A stretch of DNA of 64,000 nucleotides from Marinobacter mobilis (GTDB taxonomy: Bacteria > Pseudomonadota > Gammaproteobacteria > Pseudomonadales > Oleiphilaceae), in the NCBI RefSeq assembly GCF_900106945.1, contig NZ_FNNE01000008.1:62001-126000 (forward strand), in the 5' to 3' direction. The position numbers and the translations under genes were made by a program. Shown here piece by piece: positions 18,207-26,362 of this stretch. The notes beneath the pieces were generated by a model that saw only the letters and a list, made by a program, of their open reading frames with translations, searched no databases and was not told where the DNA came from. Position 1 is the first letter of the stretch; each line of letters starts with the position of its first letter.

Positions 18207-19370
18207 ATGAGTCACGACGTCTCCTCATTACGTAAATTTGTATCACCGGAAATTGTCTTCGGAGCCGGCTCCCGCAAAGCGGTTGTCAATTTCGCCAGCA
18301 ATTTTGGTGCGCGCCACGTTTTTCTGGTGTCTGACCCTGGAGTGGTTGATGCCGGCTGGGTGGCTGAAATTGAAGCCATGTTGCGGGGTGCAGGGCTGAA
18401 CTGCACGGTATTCACCGGTGTCTCCGCCAACCCCCGGGCGGAGGAGGTCATGAACGGCGCCGAGCTCTACCGGGCCAATCAGTGCGATGTCATCGTTGCC
18501 GTGGGCGGTGGCAGTCCTATGGATTGTGCCAAGGGTATCGGCATCGTTATTGCCCACGACCGCAATATCCTGGAGTTCGAGGGTGTTGATACCATCCGCA
18601 TGCCGTCGCCGCCGCTGATTCTGATTCCAACCACGGCAGGTACCTCGGCGGATGTGTCCCAGTTTGCGATCATTTCCGACCCGGCCCGGCGTTTCAAGTT
18701 TTCCATCATCAGTAAGGCCGTGGTGCCGGATGTGTCACTGATTGATCCCGAAGTGACCGCCACCATGGATCACTTTCTCACGGCCTGCACCGGGGTTGAT
18801 GCCCTGGTCCACGCTATTGAGGCTTATGTCTCCACGGGCAGTGGGCCACTGACTGACAGTCATGCACTGGAAGCCATCCGGCTGATTGGCACCTATCTTG
18901 AGCCTTTGTTGAAAAATACCGAAGACGCCCAGCTGCGCGAGCACATCATGCTGGCGTCTATGCAAGCAGGGTTGGCCTTTTCCAATGCGATCCTGGGCGC
19001 GGTTCACGCCATGTCCCACAGTTTGGGGGGCTACCTGGACCTGCCTCACGGACTCTGCAATTCGCTGCTGCTGGAGCATGTCATTGCCTACAACTTCCCC
19101 GCAGCGCCTGAGCGCTTCCGTCGCATCGCCGAAGCCCTTGGGGTGGATACCCGGGGCATGAAAGATGCCGAGGTCAGGAAGAGGCTGATGGAGCGGGTGA
19201 TCCTGCTCAAAAAGGCGGTGGGGCTGGAAAGCAAGTTGGCCGAGCTGGGGGTCACGGTTTCCGATATTCCTCACCTGTCCCACTTTGCCATGCAGGATCC
19301 CTGCATTGTTACCAATCCCCGCCAGTCCTCAAAACGAGACGTAGAAGTGGTCTATGAAGAAGCGCTCTGA
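18207..19370 (+). CDS. ercA: Iron-containing alcohol dehydrogenase ErcA
   Basis: A 387-residue NAD-dependent group III alcohol dehydrogenase. It shows the nucleotide-binding VAVGGGSPMDCAKGIG, PTTAGTSADVSQF, and metal-binding His residues in HAIEAY, HAMSHSLGG and LPHGLCNSLL. The P. aeruginosa orthologue lies next to the pqq genes and is needed for normal regulation of ethanol oxidation rather than bulk catalysis. The same order pqqE-pqqH-ercA-ercS is seen here. The start ATG gives the family N-terminus (RKFVSPEIVFGAG). The Shine-Dalgarno (GAGAA) is weak. It overlaps ercS by 17 bases. Confidence 0.9.
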   Translation: MSHDVSSLRKFVSPEIVFGAGSRKAVVNFASNFGARHVFLVSDPGVVDAGWVAEIEAMLRGAGLNCTVFTGVSANPRAEEVMNGAELYRANQCDVIVAVGGGSPMDCAKGIGIVIAHDRNILEFEGVDTIRMPSPPLILIPTTAGTSADVSQFAIISDPARRFKFSIISKAVVPDVSLIDPEVTATMDHFLTACTGVDALVHAIEAYVSTGSGPLTDSHALEAIRLIGTYLEPLLKNTEDAQLREHIMLASMQAGLAFSNAILGAVHAMSHSLGGYLDLPHGLCNSLLLEHVIAYNFPAAPERFRRIAEALGVDTRGMKDAEVRKRLMERVILLKKAVGLESKLAELGVTVSDIPHLSHFAMQDPCIVTNPRQSSKRDVEVVYEEAL

Positions 19371-21117
19371 GTCCGACCCGGGTCGCTATGATGTGGGTGA
19401 TCTGCTCGGACTGGGCAGTCACTCGGTTCGTAAGAGTTATTATCCGGAGCTGGTTGAGCGGATTGAGCAACTTGAAGTGGAAAAGAACCGCTACAAGTGG
19501 CTGTTCGAGCATGCTCTGCACGGTATCTTCCGGGGGGATCTGAAGGGCGGCTTTCTGGCCTCGAACCCGGCAATGGCTGAAATCTGTGGGTACCCCAGTC
19601 CGGAGAGTCTGGTCGGGTCGATACGGCGATTGCGGGAGCAGGTGTTCTACACCATCGACGAGTTTGATCGTCTGCGTCAGGAGCTCCTGGATTATGGCAA
19701 GGTGGTGGCTCGTGAGACCCGCCTGAGACGGGCGGGCGGTGAACCGGTTGATGTTGCCATTACCCTGCTGCGGCGCCCGGATCTGGGTGCGGAAGTCGTG
19801 GAGGCCTTTGTGCTCGACATCACCGAACGGGTGCAGGCACGGCGCAAGCTGGAGCAGCTCAATATTGACCTTGAACGGCGGGTCGATGAGCGAACCGAGG
19901 CGTTGCAGAATGCGAACGTCGGGCTCCGTTACCAGATCGAGGAACGGCAACGGATTGAACAGGATCTGGTGGTGGCGGTAAACGCCGCCAAGGAAGCCAA
20001 CCTCAGTAAAGACAAGTATCTGGCTGCTGCCAGCCACGATTTACTCCAGCCCCTGAATGCAGCCCGCTTGCTGGTGTCTACCCTGCAGGACAGCCCGCTT
20101 CCGAAGCGGGAAAACCACCTGGTGCAACGGATTCACCGGGCCCTGGAAAGTGCTGAGGACCTGCTGGCAGACCTGCTGGATATTTCGAAACTTGACCAGC
20201 AAGCCATGAAACCCGATCTGGTGTACGCCGATCTTGAAGATCTGGTGGGCGTGCTGGCGGAAGAGTTTGAACCGGTTGCCCGCAATGCCAGTCTGGCGTT
20301 CCGGGTTCGCTCTCGTTCAGCCATCGCGCGGACTGACCCCCGTATGCTCAGCCGGGTGCTGCGTAACCTGCTCAGTAATGCCTTCCGTTACACCTCGAAA
20401 GGCGGCGTGCTGCTGGCGATGCGCCGACGTGCCGATCTGCTGGATATCGAGGTCTGGGACACTGGCGTTGGGATTGAACCGGACAAGCTCGGGGATATCT
20501 TTACCGAGTTTCACCAGCTGCTACCCCAGGGCAGCGGTGGTCGAGAAGGGGTGGGTCTCGGTCTCGCCATCGTCGAGCGGATGGTGAGGGTACTGGGCTG
20601 TACCATCACGGTTCAGTCGCGGCCGGGGAAGGGCTCCCGATTCCGCCTGTCGGTCCCGGTGGAGACGGGGCGTAGCGTATCGCGGCGACAGGAACGGGAC
20701 GTCGCAGCGCCTGCGGTGGATACCCTGAGTGGAGCGTTGGTGCTGGTGATTGACAATGAACCGGACATACTGCTTAGCATGGGCGCACTGCTGGAGCGTT
20801 GGGGGTGCCGGGTTCTGCTGGCGGCCAGTGCGGAGGCGGCGGTGGAGCAATGCCCGCCAGGCGGGGAGCTGCCGGACGCGATTCTCGCGGACTTCCATCT
20901 TGACCATGACCGTACCGGTTGTGAGGCGATCCTGGCGGTGCGTAGCCATTGCAATGTTGATATTCCCGCGGCCATCATCACCGCGGACCGCAGTGACCAG
21001 TGTCGCCGCCTGTTGCAGGCGTTATACCTGCCGGTTCTGAACAAGCCTGTGAAGCCCAATCGCCTGCGGGCGCTTCTGACCAGCCTTGTTGCCAGGCCGC
21101 TCAGCCAGGACCTGTAA
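19354..21117 (+). CDS. ercS: Cytoplasmic hybrid sensor histidine kinase (ErcS-like)
   Basis: The 587-residue protein lacks membrane helices. It has an N-terminal coiled-coil and PAS domain (about 35-160), a second coiled coil (ERVQARRKLEQLNIDLERRVDERTE), a HisKA domain with AAASHDLLQPLNAARL, and an ATPase domain with NLLSNAFRYT, DTGVGI and GREGVGLGLAIV. A C-terminal receiver domain carries DNEPDI, the phospho-acceptor Asp in LADFHLDHD and Lys in LNKPVKPNRL. It matches the ErcS/ErcS' group encoded beside ercA in Pseudomonas, part of the cascade that controls alcohol oxidation genes. It is translationally coupled to ercA. Confidence 0.88.
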   Translation: MKKRSESDPGRYDVGDLLGLGSHSVRKSYYPELVERIEQLEVEKNRYKWLFEHALHGIFRGDLKGGFLASNPAMAEICGYPSPESLVGSIRRLREQVFYTIDEFDRLRQELLDYGKVVARETRLRRAGGEPVDVAITLLRRPDLGAEVVEAFVLDITERVQARRKLEQLNIDLERRVDERTEALQNANVGLRYQIEERQRIEQDLVVAVNAAKEANLSKDKYLAAASHDLLQPLNAARLLVSTLQDSPLPKRENHLVQRIHRALESAEDLLADLLDISKLDQQAMKPDLVYADLEDLVGVLAEEFEPVARNASLAFRVRSRSAIARTDPRMLSRVLRNLLSNAFRYTSKGGVLLAMRRRADLLDIEVWDTGVGIEPDKLGDIFTEFHQLLPQGSGGREGVGLGLAIVERMVRVLGCTITVQSRPGKGSRFRLSVPVETGRSVSRRQERDVAAPAVDTLSGALVLVIDNEPDILLSMGALLERWGCRVLLAASAEAAVEQCPPGGELPDAILADFHLDHDRTGCEAILAVRSHCNVDIPAAIITADRSDQCRRLLQALYLPVLNKPVKPNRLRALLTSLVARPLSQDL

Positions 21118-21176
21118 GCGGAGACAGGCTTGCCAGGCCAGCTTTCGCCGGCCGACGCCCAATTGCCAAATCTGAC

Positions 21177-21183
21177 CTACACT
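21177..21183 (+). promoter_or_regulatory. Possible sigma-S-type -10 box
   Basis: CTACACT lies about 90 bases before the small unknown gene at 21273 and has no matching -35 element, a pattern seen in stationary-phase promoters. This is weak evidence on its own. Confidence 0.25.
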
Positions 21184-21272
21184 TAGGAAACCATGGGTGA
21201 TCCGGAAGCCGGTCCGAACTGCCGGTATGGATTGGCCCCATCTCAGCTGAGTGAAAGTGTGGAGGGTGTGCA

Positions 21273-21554
21273 ATGCACAGTTCAGATAATGCGCTGACCA
21301 ATCATGAAGTAACCGTCTGCCTGTCTGGAGGCGCTGTCCTTGGGCCGTTCAACGCAACCTGGAGCCAGGATTCCGGGGGGGATGTACGGGAGCTGGTCAA
21401 GGAATACGATGCCTTTCTTCAGGGCGAGAAGCAGAAACGCTTCAAGTTCCACCTTCACGACACCTATACCAATACCGTTCATACCCTGATCCTGAATTTT
21501 GAGGCGGTGACCGGTATCTGCGATCACGTTCGGCTGAAGGCCAACGGCGGCTAG
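21273..21554 (+). CDS. Small protein of unknown function
   Basis: A 93-residue soluble protein that I do not recognise. The sequence contains LSGGAVLGPFNATWSQDSGGDVRELVKEYDAFL and ends with LNFEAVTGICDHVRLKANGG. It has no signal peptide, membrane helix or catalytic motif. GGAGGG sits six bases before the ATG, a strong ribosome-binding site, and codon use matches the neighbours, so it is very likely translated. It stands alone between ercS and fumC. Confidence 0.75.
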   Translation: MHSSDNALTNHEVTVCLSGGAVLGPFNATWSQDSGGDVRELVKEYDAFLQGEKQKRFKFHLHDTYTNTVHTLILNFEAVTGICDHVRLKANGG

Positions 21555-21622
21555 CCGGGAACTGGAGAAGCTTCCGGCCGTCACAGGAAATATGCAGGAG
21601 CCAGATTCTCCAAGGAGCGACC

Positions 21623-23005
21623 GTGGCCGAATTCCGAACCGAGTACGACAGTCTGGGGGAAGTTCAGGTACCCGCCGATGCCCTCTGGGGGGCACAAACC
21701 CAGCGGGCAGTGGATAACTTTCCGGTCAGCGGCTTGCCTATGCCCGCGCCGTTCATTGCCGCAGTGGTGGAAATCAAGCGCGCGGCTGCTGAAGCCAATA
21801 CCTGCCTTGGTCTGCTGGATGTGGCGGTGCGTGACGCCATCCTGGACGCCTGTGCTGAAGTGCTGGATGGCCAGCATTCCCAGCAGTTCCCGGTTGATCG
21901 TTATCAGACCGGTTCTGGCACCAGCACCAACATGAACGTCAATGAGGTGCTGGCTCATCTCGCCTCGTCCCGGGGAGTCCGGGTTCACCCCAACGACCAC
22001 GTCAACATGAGCCAGAGCTCCAATGATGTGATCCCCACCGCCATTCATGTCAGCGCAGTGATCGAGTCCCAGCGTCGTTTGTTGCCGGCATTGTCCCACT
22101 TGTGTGGCGTGATCTATGAGCGGGAAAGTGAGCTGGCCGAGCAGGTCAAGACTGGCCGCACCCATTTGATGGACGCCATGCCAGTGACGATGGCCCAGGA
22201 GCTGCGCACGTGGCGGGAACAGCTGATTGCGGCTGAGGCGCGTCTGGATCACACGCTGGAGGACTTGCTGGCGGTACCTCAGGGCGGCACGGCGGTAGGC
22301 ACGGGCATTAATGCTCTGGAAGAGTTTTCGGGGCAGTTCGTGCGTTTTCTTCGGGAAAGCACTGGTTTTGCCTTCCGCTCTCTTGAGCACAAGTTTGTCG
22401 GCCAAAGTGCCATCGATGCGCCGGTACAGTTGTCTGCCCAGCTTCGGGGTGTTGCGATTGTGCTAGCCAAGATTGCCAACGACCTGCGCTGGATGAACAG
22501 CGGCCCCATTCATGGCCTGGGTGAAATCAGCCTGCCGGCACTACAGCCCGGTAGCAGCATCATGCCGGGCAAGGTCAACCCGGTGATTCCGGAATCGGTC
22601 GCCATGGTAGCGGCTCAGGTTATGGGGCTGGATGCAACGGTTGCGCTGGCGGGCCAGTCGGGGAACTTCCAGCTCAATGTGATGCTGCCGCTGGTGGGGG
22701 CGAATCTGATCGATATGATATCGCTGCTGAGCAATACCACCCGCTTGTTGGCCGACAGTGCCATTGCCGGCTTTTCCGTCAATGTTGACACCCTTGAGGC
22801 CGCGGTTGGCCGCAACCCGGTGCTGGTCACCGCCCTGAACCCCGAGATCGGTTACGAGAAAGCGGCGGCCATAGCCAAAGAAGCCTACCGGAGCGGGCGT
22901 CCGATCATTGATGTGGCGGAGGAACAGTCAGGCCTGTCCCGTCAGCGGCTGATCAAGCTGCTGGACCCGTTGAAACTGACACGGGGCGGCGTCGCCGGCG
23001 ACTGA
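21623..23005 (+). CDS. fumC: Class II fumarate hydratase
   Basis: Iron-independent, homotetrameric fumarase of the TCA cycle (fumarate to L-malate), 460 residues. Family signature GSSIMPGKVNP near residue 315, SSNDVIPTAIH, TGRTHLMDAMPVT and SGTSTNMNVNEVL are all intact. The start is GTG with AAGGAG five bases upstream. It lies alone, though the next gene starts 34 bases after its stop. Enzymes of the wider aspartase/fumarase family share the signature, but length and the other motifs fit FumC. Confidence 0.95.
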   Translation: MAEFRTEYDSLGEVQVPADALWGAQTQRAVDNFPVSGLPMPAPFIAAVVEIKRAAAEANTCLGLLDVAVRDAILDACAEVLDGQHSQQFPVDRYQTGSGTSTNMNVNEVLAHLASSRGVRVHPNDHVNMSQSSNDVIPTAIHVSAVIESQRRLLPALSHLCGVIYERESELAEQVKTGRTHLMDAMPVTMAQELRTWREQLIAAEARLDHTLEDLLAVPQGGTAVGTGINALEEFSGQFVRFLRESTGFAFRSLEHKFVGQSAIDAPVQLSAQLRGVAIVLAKIANDLRWMNSGPIHGLGEISLPALQPGSSIMPGKVNPVIPESVAMVAAQVMGLDATVALAGQSGNFQLNVMLPLVGANLIDMISLLSNTTRLLADSAIAGFSVNVDTLEAAVGRNPVLVTALNPEIGYEKAAAIAKEAYRSGRPIIDVAEEQSGLSRQRLIKLLDPLKLTRGGVAGD

Positions 23006-23039
23006 GAGACGTGGTCGTGATGTCTGCGGAGGTTCCAGG

Positions 23040-23519
23040 GTGCTCCCGTTAATCCTGTTTATCATGCTGGTGCTGGCCAACGGAGCGCCGGTGATTGCCT
23101 GCAAGCTGGCGCCAGGGCTGTGGCCGCAGCCGGTGGATGGTGGCCGCCTTTGGCGAGACCAGCGCCCTCTGTTCGGCAACAGTAAGACTTGGCGAGGCAT
23201 GGTCAGCGGTACCCTCAGCTGCGCGCTGTTCTCTGTTCTGGTCGGACTGGGCGTGTGGTTCGGATTCTGGTTCGGACTGCTGGCGTTGGGGGGAGACCTG
23301 CTCAGCAGTTTCATCAAGCGGCGGCTGGGCATGGCGGCCAGCAGCCGGGCTCTCGGTCTTGACCAGATTCCTGAAGCCCTGATCCCGATGGTGTTCGCGG
23401 TGGTGTGGTTGAAACTGCCATTGTGGCTGGCGCTGCTGGTCGTTGTGATGTTTGTAGCGGCAAATATCGGCTTCTCGCCGGTGCTGTATCGCCTGGGGAT
23501 CCGTCGCCATCCGCACTAG
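23040..23519 (+). CDS. CDP-archaeol synthase-like integral membrane protein
   Basis: A 159-residue protein with four or five hydrophobic segments. It has the DUF46/CarS-like motifs RPLFGNSKTWRG at about 42-53 and GGDLLSSFIKRRLGM, which in this family bind CTP and lipid phosphate. Archaeal members make CDP-archaeol. Bacterial members are common but their substrate is not established. The GTG start has GGAGG seven bases upstream. The spacing after fumC would allow cotranscription. Confidence 0.75.
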   Translation: MLPLILFIMLVLANGAPVIACKLAPGLWPQPVDGGRLWRDQRPLFGNSKTWRGMVSGTLSCALFSVLVGLGVWFGFWFGLLALGGDLLSSFIKRRLGMAASSRALGLDQIPEALIPMVFAVVWLKLPLWLALLVVVMFVAANIGFSPVLYRLGIRRHPH

Positions 23520-23585
23520 TGGTCTGACACGGGACTGTGAGGTCGACAGGGGGTCTACATTCGCCGAGCGAGAGCCTGCGCTGGC

Positions 23586-24575
23586 TTAGCGGGGGCCTCT
23601 GGTCAGGGTGTGGATAATGATCTCCGGAGGGCAATTGAGGCGGACGTTAAGCACTGAGGTGCCACAGCCTGGTGAGGTATAGCCCTGCATGCCGTTGAAA
23701 CGCCAGTAGCCGCGGCCGAGGGAGCGTGGGCAGCTGGAGTCCAGGGTGACGGGAATGCCTCCGGGTAGACAGATCTGGCCGCCGTGGGTGTGTCCGCACA
23801 GGAACAGGTCGTAGCCGGCATGCCCTGCTTCCCGCCAGATTTCAGGGGTGTGACTGAGCAGCAGGCTAATGGCGCCGGAGGGAATATCGTCACCCGCTTT
23901 CTGCAGGTTGTGGGCTTTGAAGAAATGGGCGTCATCCACCCCGGCCACGTAGATAGAGGCTCCGTCCCGCTCGATCTCAGCGTTCTCATTGAGCAGCATC
24001 TGGTAGCCCATGTCCTCCAACGGGGGCAGCATACGGATGCTGTCATGGTTCCCCAGCACGGCCATTGGCGTACCATGAATGGCCTGGCGCAGCCGTTCCA
24101 TGCCGTGCAGCGCTGGCTCGATTGGTCCCCAGGTAAGTTTGCGGTAGTCGCCAGTCAACACGCAGAGGTGATAGTCCAGTTCTCCGATAATGTTGATGAC
24201 CGTTTTCAGATTCAGTTCGTCCATGTCGACATGAAGGTCACTGAGGTGGAGGATGCGGTAGCCCTCGAAGGCCTCGGGCAGGTCCGGCAGGTGGACGCGG
24301 TGTTCCACCACCTGAATGTCGCGGCTGTTGTCCCGGGCGCGGTTGAGCAGGCCACACAGGCGGAGGCCGACGCGGATCAGCCTCGGAGCCGAGGTCCAGT
24401 TCTCCAGGTGGAACGAATGGTGATCCTGGCCGAAGACCCGGGATTCGTATTCACGCTCTATCCCCAGCCGCTGGCGGGCGTGAATCGGACCCAGCCGGAG
24501 GCTAAGCCGGTAATCCAGCAGTTCATTTGTCGACACGGGCGAAGGGGCGCGGGCAGTCATCCTTGGTCCTGACAT
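23586..24575 (-). CDS. Calcineurin-like metallophosphoesterase (YaeI-type)
   Basis: A 329-residue protein with the metallophosphoesterase domain in its C-terminal two thirds: ILHLSDLHVDMDEL, VLTGDYRKLTWG, AVLGNHDSIRML, LLLSHTPEIWREA and LFLCGHTHGGQICLPGG. These supply the Asp, Asn and His metal ligands in the right order. The N-terminal third (about 1-105) is polar and has no clear match. Relatives act on phosphodiesters in lipids or nucleotides; the substrate cannot be predicted. It is convergent with the CDP-archaeol-synthase-like gene and divergent from msrA. Confidence 0.82.
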   Translation of the reverse strand: MSGPRMTARAPSPVSTNELLDYRLSLRLGPIHARQRLGIEREYESRVFGQDHHSFHLENWTSAPRLIRVGLRLCGLLNRARDNSRDIQVVEHRVHLPDLPEAFEGYRILHLSDLHVDMDELNLKTVINIIGELDYHLCVLTGDYRKLTWGPIEPALHGMERLRQAIHGTPMAVLGNHDSIRMLPPLEDMGYQMLLNENAEIERDGASIYVAGVDDAHFFKAHNLQKAGDDIPSGAISLLLSHTPEIWREAGHAGYDLFLCGHTHGGQICLPGGIPVTLDSSCPRSLGRGYWRFNGMQGYTSPGCGTSVLNVRLNCPPEIIIHTLTRGPR

Positions 24576-24749
24576 CTTGAGGGCCTGTAGTTAAGTATGG
24601 TTTGCTATTCCCCGACTGCAACCAACGTGGGCTAAAGTTCATCTTGGTCTGGCGCGGGCGTGATGGAACTTTGCCGAGGAGTGCCGGTCACCGCCTTCAG
24701 GCATGGGCCGCTCTGATGCCGGCACCGAGGTAACGTGAGGAGAAATGAC

Positions 24750-25385
24750 ATGACGGATTCCTGTTCGATACCGGGCATGAATGTCCCTAAAAGCCGATTC
24801 CCTGATCCGCAGCGGGGGCTGGAAATCCCCGGCGAGGGGGAGCAGCGGGTGGTTCTGGCGGGAGGTTGCTTCTGGTGCGTGGAGGCGGTGTTCCTGGCCG
24901 TCGATGGCGTGGTTCAGGTCGCGTCCGGCTATACCGGTGGTGAATCCTCTACGGCCAACTATGAGTCGGTGTGCTCCGGTACCACCGGGCATGCCGAAGC
25001 GGTGGATATTCGCTATGACCCTTTGCGGGTCAGCTTCGGCGAATTGCTTAAACTGTTTTTCTCGGTGGCCCATGATCCTACCCAGTTGAACCGGCAGGGT
25101 AACGATCGGGGGACCCAGTATCGCTCAGCGATTTTCTATGAAACCGGGGAGCAGAAAGCCGTGGCGGAAGCCTATATTGCCCAGCTGGATGCGGCTGGGA
25201 TCTATCCGCAGCCCATTGCGACCACGTTGGAGCCCCTGCAGGCGTTCTACCCGGCAGAGACTTACCACCAGAACTATGCCGCCCGGAACCCCTATCAGCC
25301 TTATGTGATGGCCGTTGCGGCACCGAAAGTCGAGAAGTTACGCCAGACCTATGGCGACCGGATGAAACCGGAATACCGGGACTGA
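24750..25385 (+). CDS. msrA: Peptide methionine-S-sulfoxide reductase
   Basis: Repairs oxidised methionine (S epimer) in proteins. The 211-residue product has the catalytic [30 protein letters not shown] and a C-terminal AETYHQNY motif. The chosen ATG follows GAGGAG by seven bases. An in-frame GTG 15 bases earlier overlaps that site. msrB follows 43 bases after the stop on the same strand, so the pair should deal with both epimers. Confidence 0.95.
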   Translation: MTDSCSIPGMNVPKSRFPDPQRGLEIPGEGEQRVVLAGGCFWCVEAVFLAVDGVVQVASGYTGGESSTANYESVCSGTTGHAEAVDIRYDPLRVSFGELLKLFFSVAHDPTQLNRQGNDRGTQYRSAIFYETGEQKAVAEAYIAQLDAAGIYPQPIATTLEPLQAFYPAETYHQNYAARNPYQPYVMAVAAPKVEKLRQTYGDRMKPEYRD

Positions 25386-25428
25386 GCATTGGCCCGGTTC
25401 CATTCAGCTGAACAGGAGACAACAACAA

Positions 25429-25860
25429 ATGACAACGTCCGCTGCAGGCTACGACCTGACCCGATTGAACGACGCTGAAGTTGCCGAGCGGGCATCGGCG
25501 CTGACCCCGGAAGAGCGCAATGTGCTGCTGGATCACGGCACCGAACGGCCGTTTTGCGGAACGTTACTTGATAACAAGAGTGACGGTGTCTATCACTGCC
25601 GTTTGTGTGACCTGCCGCTGTTCAGTTCAGGCGCCAAGTTTGATTCGGGGACGGGGTGGCCGAGTTTTTTTCAGCCGTTTGATCCGGACCATATCCGCTA
25701 TATCGAGGATTGCTCTCACGGCATGGTGCGTACGGAAATTCGCTGCCCCCGTTGCGACAGCCATCTTGGTCACGTGTTCCCCGATGGCCCGCCACCTACC
25801 GGGCAGCGATATTGCCTCAATTCTGTCGCCATGGCGTTTCGTGCCGGGGGGGTGGATTAG
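25429..25860 (+). CDS. msrB: Peptide methionine-R-sulfoxide reductase
   Basis: A 143-residue MsrB with two zinc-binding CxxC pairs (CRLCD, CPRCD), [19 protein letters not shown] and the catalytic Cys in [12 protein letters not shown]. It reduces the R epimer of methionine sulfoxide and is probably cotranscribed with msrA. AGGAGA lies about ten bases before the ATG. Confidence 0.95.
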   Translation: MTTSAAGYDLTRLNDAEVAERASALTPEERNVLLDHGTERPFCGTLLDNKSDGVYHCRLCDLPLFSSGAKFDSGTGWPSFFQPFDPDHIRYIEDCSHGMVRTEIRCPRCDSHLGHVFPDGPPPTGQRYCLNSVAMAFRAGGVD

Positions 25861-25875
25861 TCCTCCCCCCTCAGG

Positions 25876-25909
25876 CCTTCACACAACTGTCACAGGGTGT
25901 TGCTAGTCT
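25876..25909 (+). promoter_or_regulatory. Candidate PhoB box and -10 element
   Basis: CCTTCAC (25876-25882) and CTGTCAC (25887-25893) are direct repeats with starts 11 bases apart, the spacing of a PhoB box (7 + 4 + 7). TAGTCT, a possible -10, lies ten bases further on (25904-25909), where a PhoB-activated promoter would have it. It would drive a short transcript ending at the terminator at 25986-26010. Confidence 0.4.
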
Positions 25910-25914
25910 TAGCC

Positions 25915-26010
25915 ATAACGTCACTGCATTGTTGTCGTGCTCAGTCCCTGAAGGGACTCACTTTGATCAGGCTGGATGCCCACTGACCACCAGGGATTGG
26001 TGGTTTTTTT
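25915..26010 (+). ncRNA. Candidate small RNA between msrB and the sulfite dehydrogenase genes
   Basis: No open frame of note lies here. The segment contains a hairpin AGTCCC-TGAA-GGGACT (25943-25958) and ends in a strong intrinsic terminator. A PhoB-like promoter lies just upstream. The 5' end is estimated from that promoter. The terminator could instead simply serve msrB, 125 bases upstream. Confidence 0.35.
25986..26010 (+). terminator. Rho-independent terminator
   Basis: ACCACC / GGTGGT with a 7-base loop is followed by seven T residues. It serves msrB or the candidate small RNA and faces the convergent cytochrome gene. Confidence 0.8.
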
Positions 26011-26032
26011 ATGCCTGCTGAGTGGCCTCCTG

Positions 26033-26353
26033 TTATTTTGCGGCAGTCACCGTGGATACATAGTGGGCGACGGCGGCGATCTGGTCTTCTGACAGCGACT
26101 CTCCAAATGGCGGCATGATGCCAACTCCTGACGTGACCGCTCTTTGAACCTGTTCCACCGATGGTGCCAATTCATCCAGGTTGGGGCCGACGACGCCGGT
26201 TGCGCCGGCGTCACTGAGGGTATGGCATACCGCGCAGGACGGTTGAGCCTGTTCCATGAAGACCTTGCGTCCCGCCTCCAGCTGGGCGTCGCCAAATCCC
26301 GGTAATGGAATCAGCAGGCCCGCTACCAATATCCCGATCCGATCGTTTGTCAT
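26033..26353 (-). CDS. Periplasmic c-type cytochrome, probable electron acceptor of the sulfite dehydrogenase
   Basis: A 106-residue monoheme cytochrome c with an N-terminal signal (GILVAGLLIPLPGFGDA), heme-binding CAVCH at about residue 40, and the distal Met in GIMPPFGESL. It starts nine bases after the stop of a SorA-like molybdopterin enzyme, the arrangement of sorAB, where the cytochrome takes electrons from sulfite oxidation. The sorB name is likely but rests on context. Confidence 0.82.
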   Translation of the reverse strand: MTNDRIGILVAGLLIPLPGFGDAQLEAGRKVFMEQAQPSCAVCHTLSDAGATGVVGPNLDELAPSVEQVQRAVTSGVGIMPPFGESLSEDQIAAVAHYVSTVTAAK

Positions 26354-26362
26354 AGGCTTTCC

